NCBI GenBank assembly: GCA_037447655.1
Contig: JBBHKE010003117.1
Span: 1-62,500, forward strand
Source: Zygnema cylindricum
Lineage: Eukaryota; Streptophyta; Zygnematophyceae; Zygnematales; Zygnemataceae
Direction: 5' to 3'
Length of the DNA: 62,500 nucleotides
The translations under genes were made by a program, and so were the position numbers. Below are positions 33,501 to 44,463 of this stretch, one piece after another; position 1 is the stretch's first letter, and every line of letters starts with the position of its first letter. Under the pieces are notes generated by a model. It saw only the letters and a list, made by a program, of their open reading frames with translations. It was not told the origin of the DNA and ran no database searches.

Positions 33501-36500
33501 CTTTATTGTGCAATGGACCAGACTGTCTATGCGGCACATGCCAACATGCCTTTTCCTCCCCCCTTTTCTTTGGGTCTTGACTCATGCAATGCCAAAAAAC
33601 TCCACTAATGTCAAGTATTCTCGGCTTATTGGTCCTTCATGAAATGGACTAGGCTGCCTATGAGCACATGTTAACTTGTCTTTTCCTCCCTCTCTCTCCT
33701 TCTTTCGGTCTTGACTCGTGCCATGTCGAAAATCTCCACTAATGTCAAATATTAATTTTCTTGACTTATTGGTCTTTTACAAAATGGATCAGTCTCTCCA
33801 TGAGCACATGTCAACATACCTTTTCCTCCCACTTAACTCGTGACACGTCGAAAATTTGCACGAATGTTAAATATTAAGTTTCTTGACTTATTGTTCTTTG
33901 TGAGATTTTTTGCAGAGCTTCAAGGCGTGCCAAACCGAACGCTGGTCCTCCTTGCAGGCGATGTGGAGCTTAACCCTGGCCCGGTATGGATTCTGGAAAA
34001 CCTTTTGTTGCTTAGTTTAATAAAAGAAAAAAAAAAGACGAAAGGATTTTGGCTTTGACAATTGCGTTTTGCTGACATTTCTACATAAATTTATTATTTA
34101 ATATTAGTTTCGTATTTAGTTGTTTGAGTCGTTTACCTTTTGGTCTGCATGGACATGAATCAGAGTTGGCGTTTAGATTATGCTTCCTATGTGAAAGAAT
34201 TTCATTTTCTCTAGGTTTTTTTGTCCTTCTTTTGTCTGTTTTTGTGGGACATGTTGTACCAATCCCCACTCCCGTTTTTTCTGAAATCATGTTTGTAATT
34301 TTTCCTTCTGGGATTATCAACCAACAGGATAAGTTGCAGTTTTTTGTATTGAAGTTATTATTACACTCAAACATGGAAGCAAGAATGTAGTGTATGCTTT
34401 AAATTAACCATGGGCAGATTTGGCAAAATCTTTTTTTTAATACAACTGGTACTTTTCTTTAGTACAATGGATACTGACAGATTTGTCAGCATTTCTCATT
34501 TTTCTGATAAACTTTTTTCCCTACTCTTGTGTATATGGTTGTTGAGATTGAGGCAAACCCAGTCGTTTGTGACATGTGTTTTTTGAAATATTATTTAAAG
34601 AAAAAATCTTTTTAAAAATATAATTTAAATAAAACTCTGGGCGAATACAGTTTTTTAGGACACGTAGCTCCTCTCTTTTCTTAGAACAAGAAGTATAAAC
34701 TTCACTATCATGTCCTCTAGGAGCCTTGTGAAAACTAGATAAAAACGAATAAAACAGTTGAATTGCGCTTTTACCTTAGCCACTAAACCACCCAATAGAT
34801 CTCACTCACTATATAGAGCTCCCTGTTTGAGATTACATGTCCATTGAGATTCTACGTCCTTTCTATTCTGTATAGTTCTACTGTGTTTTATCCCTCCTTT
34901 CCCACCTTCTTGCAGGTGTGGGTGCAGTACACTCTCCACTTTAAAGGAGAAGGGGAGAGAGTGGGTGATGCTCTTATGAGACTTGAAGAACAATGGCAGG
35001 AGGTTCCCAGGGAGGCACTAGTCACATGGTTAAAAAAAGTTCTCATGGCAGAACTTGCGAATACTTTACTTCGAGTTGACGCAGTTCAAGTGGCTTTAGA
35101 AATGCCTTTTGGAACACCAGCCTCGAACGAAGCTCTCCATAGTTGTCTCTCTCAAGGCTTTGTTAATTTGGCGGTGGTATCGCCCCGACCCGGAGGTGAG
35201 AGGCACTACACTCTTAATTACTATTAGAGTAAAGAAAGTATTAGTAGTACTATTAGTATTATCAGTATTAATGCGAAATTAGAATATATAATACTAATTT
35301 AGTGCAATTTGGGAGACATGGCAGATTTTTGTCCACTACCTAACTAACGTTGCTAACACTATTTTATGATTTCGGCCAGAAATGGTCGTGACTGAATTAT
35401 TGTTAATACAAATAGCGATTCACGGTGTACTTTCGGTCACTTGGAGTGTAGATAATAAAGTGGGGACAACACGTTAGGTTATATTGTTGGAGTTAATGAG
35501 GTATGTTTGTTATGAGTTGATGGGGTGCATATGATATAAATGAGGTCTATAATCTCTGCTATGTTGACTACACCGCGAATCGTAATTAGAGTAAATTACT
35601 CTAATTCGGTCGCTCGAAATTTCGGGTCAATCACATCAAATAGAGTAATCGATTCTAATTTTTTCATTATTCTAATTTAGGTGAGGTTTAATTAGCGTAA
35701 AAAATTCTAATATAGGTCATTTTTAAATAGTGTGGAGTACGGACGACGTCTGACCGTGCAAAATTGTACTTTTATAAATAAAAAGGTACAAATAATGATT
35801 TAATAGAATCGCGCTCGCACGTGAAATCGCACTAAACAAAAAAATCAATCACATCGAAAAAAATCCGTTCGCATAGCTCTCGTCCGTCGACAGCATCGTC
35901 GTCAGTGTGAACTTTAACTGACATTGAATGCGACAAATAGTACCAGCGTCATAATGACGTCAATACTATACGGACTGACACATTTTGTACATCTACGTAA
36001 TTTAGTGTTCATAATTATCACGCAAAAAATTATCGCCGACATAACCTAATATAGAATGCTTAAATAAATTAGAGTAAACTTCATAGTTGAAAAAGCTCTA
36101 TCACATAAATTAGCGTTCATTACTCTAATTGTTTTTTTTGGTTTTTGTACTCTAATTTTTTCATTACTCTAATTACGATTCGCGGTGTACTGTTTGGACA
36201 AGTTTATGATTGCATAAACAGCATTATTTTACAGTATTGCGTACAATTCTTTCAGAACGGGTGCATCCCAGACCAACACATTTTTTTTTACCAATACTCA
36301 CATTCAGAAATGTTGATACACTTGTTCAAAATCAATGTGGGCACCGTAAGAAAAAAATCATAAAAATTTAAAAACTCATCTTATTGGCCGAGATATTGAA
36401 TGTACATTGTCGAAACCATACCAATACACCAGTATATCAATTACTCGTACGGGCCAAAAGAGACTACTTGTAAACCATTAACTAGTTATAAATTCTGTTT

Positions 36501-37412
36501 ATCTAGACTAATTAGAATTATGGTATCCAGACTGATTAGTAATTACAGTTTTGTTATACAGAATGGTGAGGATCTGACAACTTAAACTTACACTGAAGAG
36601 GGCAAAGAGCTGTTCTCCTCCTTTTAAACTCCATTATCATGATTAATTATCATGATTATAATCATTGTAATTATTATAATTATTATTATTTCCCTTTTTT
36701 TGCAGGAAATCCACTATCTCCGATGCATCCACCATATACGACAACCACAACTTGTCCTCAAGAAGTTCTCCTCGAAACTTCGAGTTTTGGAAGACCTTGG
36801 GCTTCTCCTCCGAGTCTCGCTACTGCCCCTTCCTTCACTAATTTAACCCACGCTATTGATAGTACCACTTATAGCACTTCAAGTGGACAACCTCTCGGAA
36901 TGAGAGGCGGAAACGGAGGAGGAAACGGAGGAGGAAAAGGCAGTTTAAGTTTAAATTCCGGAAGTCCTTACGGGATGGGAGAGAAGAGGAAAAGACAGGA
37001 AAAGTGGACAGAACATGAGACGCTTGTTTTGATTGGCTCGAAGCAGAGAGAGGAGGAGGAACATATGAACGCCTTAGAGTCAGAGAGGTTAAAAACGGCC
37101 GCGGACCGATGGAACCGAACCGCGGAAATTATGCGAAGTCGAGGAGTGATGGACAGGGAAGGGAAAAACTGTGAGGATAAAATTACGAATTTGAAGAAAG
37201 ATTGGGGCAAAGTGAGGGATTGGAATATAACCCGAGGAGACGTGACGCGTTATTGGGAGCTTTCTATTACTGACAGGAAGCTCAATAGACTTCCGGTAAA
37301 TATGACAGAGGCGGTATTTACTGCTTTGGAAGTCATGGAAAACAACAAGTTAAGACCACTTTTAACTCACTCAGATGCTCTCCGAAATCCTGAGTCGAGT
37401 ATAGACACGTGA
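30596..37412 (+). CDS. Trihelix (Myb/SANT-like) transcription factor with an N-terminal 2A-like peptide
   Basis: Four exons, 30596-30710, 33916-33983, 34916-35195 and 36706-37412, close in phase (1, 0, 1) into 389 residues. The C-terminal domain (about 248-365) is a trihelix/GT-type DNA-binding fold: EKWTEHETLVLIG, then ADRWNRTAEIMRSRGV, KNCEDKITNLKKDWGKV and GDVTRYWEL, with tryptophans near 255, 290, 321 and 338. It is preceded by a Pro/Thr/Ser-rich linker and a Gly-Asn-rich basic stretch (about 221-240). Exon 3 encodes an unrecognised helical segment (about 62-154, VWVQYTLHF to VVSPRPG). Exon 2 encodes LLAGDVELNPGP, a full match to the 2A consensus D(V/I)ExNPGP, with the skip site at G60/P61. 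Exon 1 cannot join exon 3 without exon 2 because of phase. The role is inferred: a plant-type nuclear DNA-binding regulator. Exon 1 and exon 2 usage needs transcript support. Confidence 0.72.
30711..33510 (+). other. Intron 1 of the trihelix gene, no internal gene seen
   Basis: About 2.8 kb of AT-rich intron. No frame resembles a protein and no element ends of the local MITE family were found. Confidence 0.5.
33511..33895 (+). repeat. Three-copy tandem repeat (about 130 bp) abutting the 2A-encoding exon
   Basis: Units start near 33511, 33641 and 33781. They share AATGGACYAG, CACATGYCAACATGCCTTTT, CCTCCC, CTTGACTCGTG, TCCACTAATGTCAA and CTTGACTTATTGGTC. The last unit runs directly into the polypyrimidine/acceptor (TTTTTTGCAG, ending at 33915) of exon 2. 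Confidence 0.75.
33916..33983 (+). other. 2A-like ribosome-skipping motif encoded by exon 2
   Basis: The 68-nt exon has acceptor TTTTTTGCAG and donor CCG|GTATGG and encodes residues 39-61, ending LVLLAGDVELNPGP. In known 2A peptides the bond between the final Gly and Pro is not formed, so the upstream and downstream parts are released separately. Here that would give a 60-residue leader and a 329-residue trihelix protein starting with proline. Such motifs are known from some viruses and from non-LTR retrotransposons and a few gene families of animals. Activity here is inferred, not shown. Confidence 0.6.
35208..35429. mobile_element. Short MITE-like element 12 bp after the trihelix exon 3 donor (222 bp)
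   Basis: Left end TACACTCTTAATTACTATTAG at 35208, right end AAATAGCGATTCACGGTGTA ending at 35429. Exon 3 ends at 35195, so the insertion is 12 bp into the intron. Interior words recur in the diverged copies at 8527-8720 and near 20700-20830. Confidence 0.68.
35569..36189. mobile_element. Full-length long MITE-like element in trihelix intron 3 (621 bp)
   Basis: Left end TACACCGCGAATCGTAATTAG and right end CTAATTACGATTCGCGGTGTA are perfect inverted complements over about 26 bp, with TA edges. This is the least degraded copy in the window, and subterminal TAGAGTAAAT repeats are prominent. The interior encodes nothing recognisable. It matches the fragment at 5436-5616. Confidence 0.85.
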
Positions 37413-37969
37413 CGATACACTCGTCGTTTTGACCTCTTAATCACTCAAAAGTGTCGTTTTAGGGAGCTCGTAGAGTATGGTAGTATTCCATAATAGTTTA
37501 TGGAATGCAGAAGTCATCCTTATTGCAATAAGCATCTTTAATAAAATAAATAATCATAAGACAAATAAAATGTTCGGTTAGGCCAAGACAGCTTTAGGAT
37601 TTTGTAGTCAACTTGTTTTAATGTTCGATGAAATCATTACACTAAGAGTAGAAGTGAGTTTCTCCCAGGGATAAGAATTTATTGTAGTCACATAGATTTG
37701 TCAACTCCAGCACAGATCATAATTCAATTTCACATTGAAAATGCTTCCATGTAGAGTGTTTGAGCAAGTGTACTCTTTTTTTGGAAATTCCTGTTTGAAT
37801 TGTTCTGTGAAGTAGAATACAGCCTCATTACTAACTTTTCTCATCAAGATTCATTGTACATGCAAATCTTTAAATGATTGGCCTTTCAGAAAAGTCAAGT
37901 TCATGTTTGCAGTGTTCTGCATAATGCTTTTCGTAAAGGTTTCTATGTTCGTGGTTTTTTATTATATTA
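37413..37969. other. Intergenic between convergent genes, no gene seen
   Basis: The trihelix 3' UTR (AATAAAATAAATAATC near 37540 could serve as a polyadenylation signal) and the 3' UTR of the small membrane-protein gene share this stretch. Confidence 0.45.
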
Positions 37970-38470
37970 TTACGATTCACACTTCTCTATAACATCTGGC
38001 ATCTGATATGATGCATTAGCGTTGCTTCTGCTATCTGCACCACTTTTTTCCGTTATGACCATTATACTTTCTCCAGTGGGAATCCAAAACACTGAAAACA
38101 GGCTTGTCGAACGAAAAGAAAATAGGATAGGGTTGGCACAGAAGACAACGTAATTCAAGGCATGCTCATCACAGTCATCAAACCACCGTCGCGATAACAA
38201 CCATTTTCAAAACATTTGAATTTCAGCTAATCACGGACAAAATTGTCGAGAGAATGATTCACAAAACCCATTCCTTTTTCAAGGTAAACGTACCGTATGA
38301 CACACGCTCATGATAAATGAAATAAGGCGCGATCTCCTCAACCCAAATGCTTCCAAACATAACGGGGTCGAAACCGGTATACCACATTCTATACCTTAAT
38401 ATCACAAACGGAGCTCCAAATGAAAGAATGAACCACAACAGGTTCTTTGCCAACTTCCACAGACTTTTTC
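37970..38470 (-). CDS. Unrecognised small membrane protein, last two exons
   Basis: Exons 38470-38294 and 38091-37970 join in phase (AG acceptor GTTACAG, donor CATACG|GTACGT, acceptor TTTTCAG) and end at a TAA. The encoded piece has a hydrophobic segment NLLWFILSFGAPFVILRY, then MWYTGFDPVMFGSIWVEEIAPYF in part, then VFWIPTGESIMVITEKSG and a polar tail ending EKCES. The first visible exon starts at phase 1, so at least one upstream coding exon is missing from this model. An ATG near 38763 opens a short hydrophobic frame but does not join in phase. I do not recognise the family. It could instead be the 3' end of a longer gene. Confidence 0.45.
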
Positions 38471-38858
38471 CTGTAACTGGTTTGTGAAAGAAACAAAAAA
38501 ATCAGTGACAACTATTGACCATGAGATTTTGTCTTTTTGAAATGCTCAATTATGCAAAAATAAAATCATCATCGTATGTAAACAAACATCATTGAGTGCT
38601 TTGAATGATCTCACAGGCAGAATTTAAAATCAAAAATTGCATAAGATCACAATACAAGATCGAGGAAATTGCTGTCGATGGCACTAAGTATAGAGAGAGA
38701 CTGAGCTGCTTTCACACTATAAACCACTGCAACGATAGCGAAGACAGTAAAAGGCTACTCATTTATAAAGAGCATATTCCAATAAAACATTTTTCAACAA
38801 AACATAAACTCCAATTCTGGAATCACCATAAAATGTCCCCGAAAAAATTGTGAAATCC

Positions 38859-41800
38859 TCAAGTTTCCACTTCATCCCTTCCTTCTTCATCCCTACCTAA
38901 CTCTCGCTGTTGCAATTTTGGTTCCCTTTCATTAACTCGTTCAGCCTCGACAATTTCTCCACCAACACCGGAAACTGTTTCCTCTCCCTCCTCTCCCTCC
39001 TCTGCCTCCTCTGCCTCCTCTGCCTCCTCTGCCTCCTCTGCCTCCTCTGCCTCCTCTACCACTTCCAAAACCGGTTCATCTTCTTCTATTTCCTTTTCTT
39101 TCGAAACCGGAGCCCCGTCTTTCTCCTCCGATACTATTCTCCGGTCATGCCCTTGTCCTCGTAATCCTTCACCATTCAATTGTGGCCTCTGGAGACGAGG
39201 TAAACCTTTCGAAGGCTCTCCTGCCCTCCACCGTTCTATCTCCTTATCAACATTTGCGAGGTACTCGTTTTGAACTGCAGCATAGTATTCCTGCATCTCG
39301 GCTCTCCTCTGTTGTCGCCAATTCTCGAGTTCCTGAAAAAGACTCCGAAAGTACTGAGTTGAAAGACGCTGAAGACTGTGTTTAACGAATCCAGAATACT
39401 TACTCAGAGACTCCAAAATATTGAGCTTAAAGACTCCAAAATAATGAGTTTGAAGGCTCCAAACAACCGAGTTAAAAGACAAACTCTGAATCGCTATTTG
39501 CGTTACTAACGCTAGATCGGTGACAGTTGTGTCTGGCCTCAGAACCTAAAATAGCGTTGTTAATAATAATGATTGTTTTCTTTTTGACTAATTTGGTAAG
39601 CAGTTGAAAATTATCCAAGTCGCTCAGATTAAATTAGAATTAATAACACTAAATTAAACCCCACAGCATATGATCCTTAAAGCTTATAGTGATTCACGGT
39701 GTTGTTCAGAATGAGTTTAAGTCTTTGGAACAACCAGATGGTTTAAAATTGATTAGGTTTAGGATGCAACAATACCTTGCGTTGCTCTTCGAGAAGTGAA
39801 TCCGTAGCTTCGCAGCTTTGAGCAGGTTGAAAGAAAACCGACGGTTGAGATCTCGTTCTGTTTACCCACACAAGAATAGCCCTCATATTCATATTCATAA
39901 TGCTGAAAAGCATATAACTTCAATCAGAAGGCTCCCACAACTCACACCTTGAAATTTAACAAATTTGTAGGGCCGACAACAGAATATCCACACAATCCAT
40001 TCCATTGATCACAATCCATTCAATGAGGCTGTAAGATATCCATATCCAAAGATTTGAAATGTTGATATTGTTAAAGGGGCTTACCTCAAAACAGTCGAAA
40101 GTCGCTCGTGATGTGAAGCCCACTGAAGGTACAGCAACTCCAGCTGTTTTTCCTCTGCCTTAGCTGCCAATCGTGCTCGTAAAGTCTGGTACATCACCCA
40201 AAAAACAGGCTTAACTTTTTGTGGTTGAGTTATACTAATCTGGTTCACCTAAAACCGGTACATCACCCTACCACCCAAAGGACAGGCAATCTTTATTTAA
40301 TGCATCAAAGAAAACCTCCGAAATTGAGCTGGATTGGGTGAGAGGCCCAATCATTTTTCCAAGGAAGGTAAGGAAATGACAAGCCAGTACTGGAATTTTA
40401 ACAGTGCCTTCAGTCTGTGTCAAAAGCATTTTGACGTTGGTTTCAATGTTCAACCTCAGCTGAAACTTAGTTTCATGTTGAAACTCAATATTTTTCCCCA
40501 CCTTTCCTTTTTTGCAGCGATTTACACACGTGCCTTGATTACTGTACGAGTCAATTTTGTTTTGATGATGCTCAATGGTTTGAAATATTTACCGAACATG
40601 TGTCAAAAAAATAATAAATACATAGAAAATATAAATAAATACATATAGGATATAAGTAAATACATAAAGAAAGATATTCTAAACTGTAGGTGGTTGTGTT
40701 AGAAGTACAAAACTACAAATACCTAAATGTAAGTATTTTCAGATGATATAGTACACTCGAACATTTGCGGACATACAGAATATTTGAACTGGCCCATAAA
40801 GTTTGAAATGAATAAATTTCCCTTAAGTTGAAGCCGGAATTTTTGACTGGGTTTAAGCTATAAACGTCTAAATGGTAAAAACGTAAATGGCAACACAGAT
40901 GCCTTCACTAACTTAACCTCATCCTATGTCTCCTCCCATCAGAAAAAATTGACAGGGTTCATGACCATTGCCACTGACCAAGTCTTTCCTCCGACGATCT
41001 TCCAGTTCTTGGCGTTCTTGTTCTCGCAACCGTTCACTCTCTTCTGTTTTCTTTTGCTCAGCCTGTGTGCACACCCCTACAAATATATCAGGCAAGCCTG
41101 CAAATCATTGTATTTAAACCCAAGTAAAATTATCTATTCATTTATTCAAAAAAAAAGGTAAAAACATGTGTTCTTCCAGAAGATATTCCATTCTAGCATC
41201 TCTTACAGAAGGCAATCTACTTTCAGTAAAACATCCATTCTGCACAATTAATAAAGAGTTGCTTTAAGTCAAAAAAACCTACTTAAGGTGGAAAAAGCAG
41301 CGTACTAAGGCACAAAAAACATGTTTACTTAGTAGTCAAACAAAAACGTGTAGAGAGGAGATCTTTTGGTCGAGAAAGGCAAGAAGGACACACCCGTTGA
41401 AGAGAATGAGACCGTCTTAAATACGCTTCTGATCCCTGGAGTTTCTTATTCTCTTCCTTAAATTTCTGCATTTATAACAGCCCATAACATCTCAGCGAGT
41501 GCCTATTCAAACAGGGAGCAGTAAATACATTAGGTCAGGTTTGTTCAATATTGAACATCGTATACAACGTAAACACTTATGACCTACTGATATCAACCTC
41601 CTCCAACCTACCTCCACTTATTCTTTCCCCAAAAACCCCCTGAAAAAAAAACTGGAGAGAGGGCCCTTTTGCAGACAAACTATACACAAATTAAAAATAA
41701 AAATAGGGCAATTGGAATTACCTCCAAAGTCCCTAGAAGAAGTGCTCCAAACATTCGTCGATTTCGACGAGCCAATCCAGGATCCTGTATTACTGGCAAC

Positions 41801-43332
41801 ACTCTTGGAACAGGCTCCGGTGGATCTGAATCCATCTGTAGATGTCACATCATGATGATAAAAAAGTTCAAAAAAAATCTATCACATACTGGAAGCATGA
41901 AAAATTGATGGCAAATGATGATGAGACAATAGTACGATTTGTTAATGAGCTAACACATTGAATTCAGTGATTTCCATCATTTCAAATAACAAAACTAGCC
42001 CAAAATTAAAGAAAGATGAGTAGTTAAATAAATATACGTACCCCATGGCTGCTGGAATTGCGTGAGTAGTCACGAAACCTATTGCCTGGCCTATAACGCT
42101 GTTGGTGATCCTCCTCGATGTCCTCGCTCGCTCCATTTGCCACATTATCATCGTCTCCCCCCTTGTTTACCTGCTCAGTATCTCCATCAAAATTAAAGCC
42201 AACTCAAAGCAAAATCAAGGAACAGTTTGGGCACAAAATAGATGACACCCGCTAAGAGTCCTAAAACAACAAATATGGTCAATTTAGTACCTTTTGAAAC
42301 TCATTGTATCAGCCAAATGATAAAAATTTCTCGGTCAATTGCCTGAGTAATGACTGGCAGATAATCGAGATCATGCTATATTTTCCAAACGTAAATTCCA
42401 GACGCAACAATAAATAACTATAGAACAACAATAGAACGACATTAGAAAATAATAAAACAACGATAAGACTGACAGGTAAATACACAGAATCTCACCTTAA
42501 CAACAGCAGACAAAAGCCTCTTTTTATGAGGAGGCTGTTTCTCATCCATTCCTGCCTCTTCAAACTGCAATTGTTCACATCAATGGCAAAAACTACAAAT
42601 CCATCAATAAATGTTACAATAACAATGCTTCAACTAATAACACCGCAATTACCATCGCTTACTTCTCTTTCTAAACGAGTGGAAATTCGAAAAAAAATAA
42701 CTGCCTGCAAAAGCCCTTTCGAGCCCTTTGAAGCCCTTTCAAAAATATTAAAAGGATTCTCAAAAAGTTACCAAATGAACCAAAAATGTAAGCATAATCC
42801 AAACAGCTCTTGCTCACCGTTCGAACAATACCGCGTTGTCCTCCATGTCCCCCTGAGGGTCTGAATGGAGGCCCTGATCCAGAAGGCTCTCCCCCAACCC
42901 TATTCGCGCCTCCTCCTCCTCCTAATGGACCTCCTCTACCTCCACCCCTTCCGAATCTTCTGGAAGTGCTGGAATCACGAAGTCGCTCATTGATCTATAC
43001 ACAATATAGCCCTCCCTTTAAAAGACATTTTTCAGCAAACTCTTTAAAAACAAACTAGAAATAAGATGGGAAAAAATGAATGTCAAAGTCTTTATCTTTA
43101 GCTTAGCCGTTTAGACAGACGATTGATTCATTCGAATAACTGATCTGGAAAAACCTGTTTGTGTGAAATAATCAGTTACAACAATCAATTGAAGATGATT
43201 ATAAAACAGAGAAATTTGTCAGAAAAAAGGTTCACAAACCTGCTGCTGTTGTCTTTCAAGCTCCTCTAATTCTTTACGAAGTTCTCCCTCTGTCTTCATT
43301 ACTGGCTTCATATCTGCTTCAGTATCAGCCAT
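38859..43332 (-). CDS. PNN: Pinin homologue (Pinin/SDK/memA domain), 10 exons, 479 residues
   Basis: Exons, 5' to 3': 43332-43240, 42994-42818, 42564-42496, 42170-42042, 41835-41722, 41465-41394, 41062-40979, 40185-40085, 39902-39776, 39332-38859. All junctions are in phase and the frame closes at 1440 nt. Pinin is a nuclear SR-like protein that joins RNPS1 and SAP18 in the PSAP exon-junction complex and influences splicing. Evidence is the N-terminal coiled coil GELRKELEELERQQQQ, an RG-rich segment (RRFGRGGGRGGPLGGGGG), and the domain core ARRNRRMFGALLLGTLEKFK followed by a long Glu/Arg/Lys helix (ERLREQERQELEDRRRKDL), LYLQWASHHERLS and LEEQRKELENWRQQRR. The C-terminus is acidic, with repeated EEA triplets from a CCTCTG microsatellite (38990-39060). 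The first two exons are duplicated upstream at 46625-47139. The start ATG at 43332 is the only one in exon 1 that opens the coiled coil. Confidence 0.9.
39480..39703. mobile_element. Diverged short MITE-like element in a pinin intron
   Basis: The right end TTATAGTGATTCACGGTGT near 39703 matches the family terminus. The left end near 39480 (GAATCGCTATTTGCGTTA) keeps only the inner part of the repeat. It lies between exons 39902-39776 and 39332-38859. Confidence 0.45.
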
Positions 43333-43921
43333 AATGGTGCCAGACTCTGTTTATAAAAATTGTTAATAAGTATACAAAAGAAGTACTGCAACGAGCCTCT
43401 TTTACTTCAACAAATGAGATTAAAATCTCCAATCATTCAACTATAATCATCATGACAAGCCTGTGAAAAAGTGCACTGTTACTGTATGCGATTGGTAAGA
43501 ATTAATACATGTGAAGGTAAAAATATAAAGTTCCAAAGATTTTAACTTTTTCAGCAGTCATCAGCATGATCTATTATTCTATTCATCTTCCTAAAGGTTT
43601 TCAGAAGAGACAGAAAACGTGACAAACGTAACCGGCTACATGAATATCCAAGTTTTTTTATTTTTTATTTTTAAATCCAATGCGCATCCATACTATATTT
43701 AGTATGTTGAAAACATCCTTAATTATAAAGTGCGGAAAACTGTCCATACTATAAACGATACGTACCTGTTACCTGCGTGTTTAACCGTGTTTTTGTTTGT
43801 CTTGTTGTTCAATAAAATTCGATTGAATAACGTATAGCATCACAAAATGACCCTAAGTTTCCGCACTAAAAAACATCACTGTCCGTATTACAGAACGGGA
43901 TCTACCCTAAATGAAACCTCG

Positions 43922-44320
43922 TCAGCCATGTGGATCTAGGTTCCACAAATTAGTGGATCCGATACGTTTTGAGAAAATGTTTCTCCAACATTCTTGGAAA
44001 CCTGACATCATAACTGGACTCTCAAAGATAGATTTTGTCTCCGTACAAAACCCATAAAAGGTCGCTGCTCTTTCTAATATTGCAATTAATAGAATGGATT
44101 TGACCCATTTTAGTGTCCCGCATAGACAAAACTTACACATGATTCGCCGTGTTATATGCACAGGTGTAAAATAGGCGTAGTCCCCGAGGTGTGACGGCCC
44201 ACCAAACCCGTTTCGGTTCAGTTGTCCATGATTGAACAGTTTCTCCATACGATTATGATCTAACGGTAGAACAATCACCCAATCATTGATATCTTGAACG
44301 CGACGGAGTTGATGTAACAT
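43922..44320 (-). CDS. Hypothetical 132-residue frame, duplicated
   Basis: An open frame starts at ATG 44320, at the edge of the duplicated block, and runs to a stop at 43922. It includes DWVIVLPLDHNRMEKLFNHG and SGFQECWRNIFSKRIGST. I do not recognise it. The matching region in the second copy (47715-48112) has several small indels and is not open. It may be a decayed transposon gene, a small real gene, or chance. Confidence 0.25.
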   Translation of the reverse strand: MLHQLRRVQDINDWVIVLPLDHNRMEKLFNHGQLNRNGFGGPSHLGDYAYFTPVHITRRIMCKFCLCGTLKWVKSILLIAILERAATFYGFCTETKSIFESPVMMSGFQECWRNIFSKRIGSTNLWNLDPHG

Positions 44321-44345
44321 CACGCCATAAAATATTAGCACACCA

Positions 44346-44463
44346 CGCCTATTGTACACTACCTATTGTACGCCTATTGTACACTACCTATTGTACGCCT
44401 ATTGTACACTACCTATTGTACGCCTATTGTACGCCTATTGTACTATTGTACGTCTATTGTGCG
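44346..44463. repeat. Tandem repeat of CCTATTGTACGC and CCTATTGTACACTA units
   Basis: About nine 12-14 bp units alternate in a higher-order period of about 26 bp. It lies at the start of the unit-1-specific middle segment. The word CGTACAATAGGC, its inverse complement, occurs once at about 49725 in the unit-2-specific middle. Confidence 0.8.
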
